This document shows, one piece after another, positions 5,023 through 6,719 of a stretch of DNA of 6,719 nucleotides. Both the position numbers and the translations under genes were made by a program. The stretch's first letter is position 1. Every line of letters starts with the position of its first letter. The notes under the pieces were generated by a model. The model saw nothing but the letters and a program-made list of their open reading frames with translations, ran no database searches and was not told the DNA's origin. The stretch is from the NCBI GenBank assembly GCA_017530275.1, contig JAFXMP010000270.1:1-6719 (forward strand), written 5' to 3'. The stretch comes from Clostridia bacterium. Lineage in GTDB: Bacteria; Bacillota_A; Clostridia; Christensenellales; Aristaeellaceae.

Positions 5023-5051
5023 ATTTTATCCCTTTAAGCCAGTCGTTGCAA
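5023..5051 (-). promoter_or_regulatory. Possible phosphatase promoter at the 3' end of the upstream permease gene
   Basis: On the minus strand TTGCAA (5051-5046), 17 bp and TAAAAT (5028-5023) form a plausible promoter; the -10 box includes the TAA stop of the AraQ/MalG-like gene. The start point would be near 5016, placing the terminator hairpin in the leader of the phosphatase mRNA. This is a simple consensus match in an AT-rich spot and could be chance. Confidence 0.3.
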
Positions 5052-5895
5052 CACCTTCCACCAGGTATTTTTGCAGGAAAAGGAACACCAGCAAAACGGG
5101 GATAATGGATAAGGTCGTCATGGCAAAAAGGCCGGACCAGTTGGTTTGCGTAGCGGGATCGGAAAACATCTTCAGCGCGATAGACGCCGGGTAGAGTTTG
5201 GGCTTGCTGATATAGATCAGCGGACCCAGGAACTCCTGCCAGGACCAGTAGAACGCAAAAACCGCCGACGTGATCAGCGAGGGAACGGACAGCGGCAGCA
5301 TGATCCGAAAATACTTATTGAACCAGCCGCAGCCATCGATTTCCGCAGCCTCATCCAATTCTCTGGGAACGCCGCGCATAAACTGCATGTTCAGAAAGAT
5401 GAAAAAAGGCACGCCGCAGAACTGGGGAACGATGATCGGAAGGTAGGTATTGATCCATCCAAATCGTTTGAACATGATATATTGGGGAATCAAAAGCACC
5501 TGCTGGGGCAGCAGCATGGTGGCCATCATGACGGCAAAGAAAACCTTGGAGCCCTTGAAGGGGATGCGGGCAAATCCGAATGCAACCAGAGAGGAGGAAA
5601 CCACGCCGCCGATGGTGGAGAAAACCGCGATCAACAGCGAATTGCCAAAATAGGTGCCATAGGTATATCGGCCGGAAGATTCCCACCCGATCCGGTAGTT
5701 TTCCCAAGTGACTTTGGAAGGGATGAGGGAGGTGACCGTGGTAAAGACCTCTTCATTCGGCTTTAGCGAACTTGCGAACATCCACAAAAGGGGATACAGC
5801 ATCACGAGGCCGAACAGTAAAGCAAGCGCGTGGAAACGGATGGACCGGAATGCTTTTTGAGGCGTGAAAGGATTGGATTTCGCTGTAATCTGCAT
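5026..5895 (-). CDS. Carbohydrate ABC transporter permease, AraQ/MalG-like
   Basis: This 289-residue inner-membrane permease belongs to the CUT1 sugar importer family and contacts the ATPase through its EAA loop. That loop is visible at about 180-201: ELDEAAEIDG, then nine residues, then IMLPL. Six membrane segments are apparent, beginning with LALLFGLVMLYPLLWMFASS (24-43), which leads into the family-typical SLKPNEEVF. The late WQEFLGPLIYI stretch and the C-terminal QKYLVEGVATTGLKG are hallmarks of MalG/AraQ-type subunits. The start is firm: AGGGAGG (5910-5904) is 8 nt from ATG 5895. The ribosome site abuts the stop codon of the upstream permease gene, a 14-nt gap, so the two are co-transcribed and probably translationally coupled. 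The sugar cannot be predicted; no binding protein or ATPase gene is in the window. CUT1 importers often share a distant MsmX-type ATPase. Confidence 0.95.
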   Translation of the reverse strand: MQITAKSNPFTPQKAFRSIRFHALALLFGLVMLYPLLWMFASSLKPNEEVFTTVTSLIPSKVTWENYRIGWESSGRYTYGTYFGNSLLIAVFSTIGGVVSSSLVAFGFARIPFKGSKVFFAVMMATMLLPQQVLLIPQYIMFKRFGWINTYLPIIVPQFCGVPFFIFLNMQFMRGVPRELDEAAEIDGCGWFNKYFRIMLPLSVPSLITSAVFAFYWSWQEFLGPLIYISKPKLYPASIALKMFSDPATQTNWSGLFAMTTLSIIPVLLVFLFLQKYLVEGVATTGLKG

Positions 5896-5909
5896 AGGAT
5901 CCGCCTCCC

Positions 5910-6626
5910 TTACGATTCATAATGAACCCAGCTGTCTGAGCTCTTGAAAACGAAGATGGAAAAGATGGAGATGATCACCAGCAGCACCCAGCTCATGGCG
6001 CAGGCATACCCCATTTTGAAATATGAGAAACCCTGCTTGTATATATAGAGCGCAAACAGCATCGTGCTGTTCAGCGGCCCGCCGTCGGTAATGATCAGGG
6101 CCTCCGAAAACGCTTTGAAGGCGTTGATGATGCCCTGTACCAGATTGAAGAAGATCACGGGAGACAGGGCAGGCAAAGTGATATACCGGAACTTCTGCCA
6201 GGGATTAGCCCCATCCAGCAGCGCCGCTTCATAATAGGATGCGGGAATTTGCTTAATGCCCGAAACGAAAATCAGCATGGACGATCCAAAATGCCAGCAG
6301 CCCAGCAGGATCAGGGAATACAGCGCTGTGGAGGTTTCGCCCACCCAGTTGAAGGAGAACACCGTGCCGGACAGCGCGGAAATGATGCCGTTGAACGCGC
6401 CGTTGGATCCGAAGATGCGGGCCCAGATGATCGCGATGGCCACCGATCCGCCCAGCAGCGAAGGGACATAGTATACTGTGCGGTACAGGGAAATCCCTTT
6501 ATGATTCGTGGTCAGCACCAGCGCCACCGCCAACGCCGAGGCCAGCCGCAGCGGTAACAGCAGGAACACGTACTTGAAGGTTACCCCCAGCGCTTTCCAG
6601 AACGTGTCGTCCTGGACCATATTCAC
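5910..6626 (-). CDS. Carbohydrate ABC transporter permease, MalF/UgpA-like, N-terminally truncated
   Basis: Partner of the AraQ/MalG-like permease and first of the pair. From GTG 6626 it gives 238 residues. The EAA loop reads YYEAALLDGANPWQKF then RYITLPALSP (about 131-156), giving the expected E-A-A-x3-G-x9-I-x-L-P. VTFKYVFLLLPLRLASALAV, YRTVYYVPSLLGG and FSEALIITDGGPLNSTM are typical of this subunit. MalF/UgpA-type members are usually near 290-320 residues and have an extra membrane helix before the segment that normally reads PKWIGxxNY. Here that segment is present (GDPKWIGVSNYV, 6659-6624) but the helix is missing: the frame meets TAA at 6713-6711, and the upstream sequence is an A-rich leader with a perfect ribosome site. 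The codon 8 nt after that site is CTG (6662-6660), which would give 250 residues. GTG 6626 is only the first conventional start and has no ribosome site. Function without the first helix is doubtful. Confidence 0.85.
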   Translation of the reverse strand: MNMVQDDTFWKALGVTFKYVFLLLPLRLASALAVALVLTTNHKGISLYRTVYYVPSLLGGSVAIAIIWARIFGSNGAFNGIISALSGTVFSFNWVGETSTALYSLILLGCWHFGSSMLIFVSGIKQIPASYYEAALLDGANPWQKFRYITLPALSPVIFFNLVQGIINAFKAFSEALIITDGGPLNSTMLFALYIYKQGFSYFKMGYACAMSWVLLVIISIFSIFVFKSSDSWVHYES

Positions 6627-6659
6627 ATAATTACTGACACCGATCCATTTGGGATCACC

Positions 6660-6719
6660 CAGAGTTGTTTCCTCCTTAAATCTATCTGCTTGCTTGGTTG
6701 TTTTTTTGGTTTATATCAA
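6660..6719 (-). promoter_or_regulatory. A-rich leader and ribosome site before the truncated permease
   Basis: Read on the minus strand, this is an A-rich leader ending in AAGGAGG (6677-6671), 8 nt (AAACAACT) and CTG (6662-6660). It looks like an ordinary gene start with the ATG replaced. None of the three minus-strand frames encodes a hydrophobic helix, so the missing permease N-terminus is not simply frameshifted here. No clear promoter boxes were found; transcription probably enters from a binding-protein gene beyond the edge. Confidence 0.55.

Noticed and set aside
5146..5766. A 206-codon plus-strand frame opposite the AraQ/MalG-like permease
   Set aside because: Its charged, His/Arg/Gly-rich translation is typical of the complement of a membrane-protein gene, and it lacks a start signal.
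1..6719. tRNA, rRNA, CRISPR array, insertion sequence ends or phage attachment sites
   Set aside because: No cloverleaf, regularly spaced repeats, transposase-like frame or terminal inverted repeats with flanking duplication were seen on either strand.

Overview
The window looks like chromosome from a low-to-mid GC Gram-positive anaerobe of the Clostridia type, probably an uncultured gut or rumen lineage. This is inferred from the strong AGGAGG-type ribosome sites, an HxlR regulator divergent from a flavoredoxin-like gene, CUT1-type sugar permeases and intrinsic terminators. No rRNA, tRNA, CRISPR array or mobile element was seen, and the species cannot be named.

Layout. Positions 1-108 (minus) are the start of an HxlR regulator that runs off the left edge. 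It diverges from a flavin reductase-like gene (225-797, plus) across a short control region with two inverted repeats. Positions 790-1603 (plus) are a degraded cluster: a 47-codon orphan reading-frame tail, an intact ArsC/Spx-type thioredoxin-fold gene (945-1319), the C-terminal third or so of a DUF5655-type protein, and the C-terminal end of a ferredoxin-tailed aldo/keto reductase. A good promoter (1658-1686) then drives a secreted DUF218/YdcF-like protein (1732-2562). A structured 177-base gap precedes a GC-rich MATE multidrug exporter (2740-4095).

The minus strand occupies the rest. A histidine phosphatase (4183-4953) converges on the MATE gene, and the probable MATE terminator lies inside the phosphatase coding end. 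Upstream of it is a two-gene sugar ABC permease operon: an AraQ/MalG-like permease (5026-5895) and a MalF/UgpA-like permease (5910-6626). The second lacks its usual N-terminal membrane segment. A strong terminator (4983-5018) ends the operon.

How the genes relate. HxlR plus flavoredoxin plus ArsC/Spx plus aldo/keto reductase suggests an ancestral redox or electrophile-stress cluster, now partly decayed. The two permeases form one importer whose binding protein would be expected beyond the right edge. The DUF218, MATE and phosphatase genes look like independent units. The most notable feature is a repeated pattern: four genes lost their 5' part at, or very near, a neighbouring start or stop codon. 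In two of them an ideal ribosome site sits exactly 8 nt before a non-ATG codon from the gene interior. No convincing new biological system was found.
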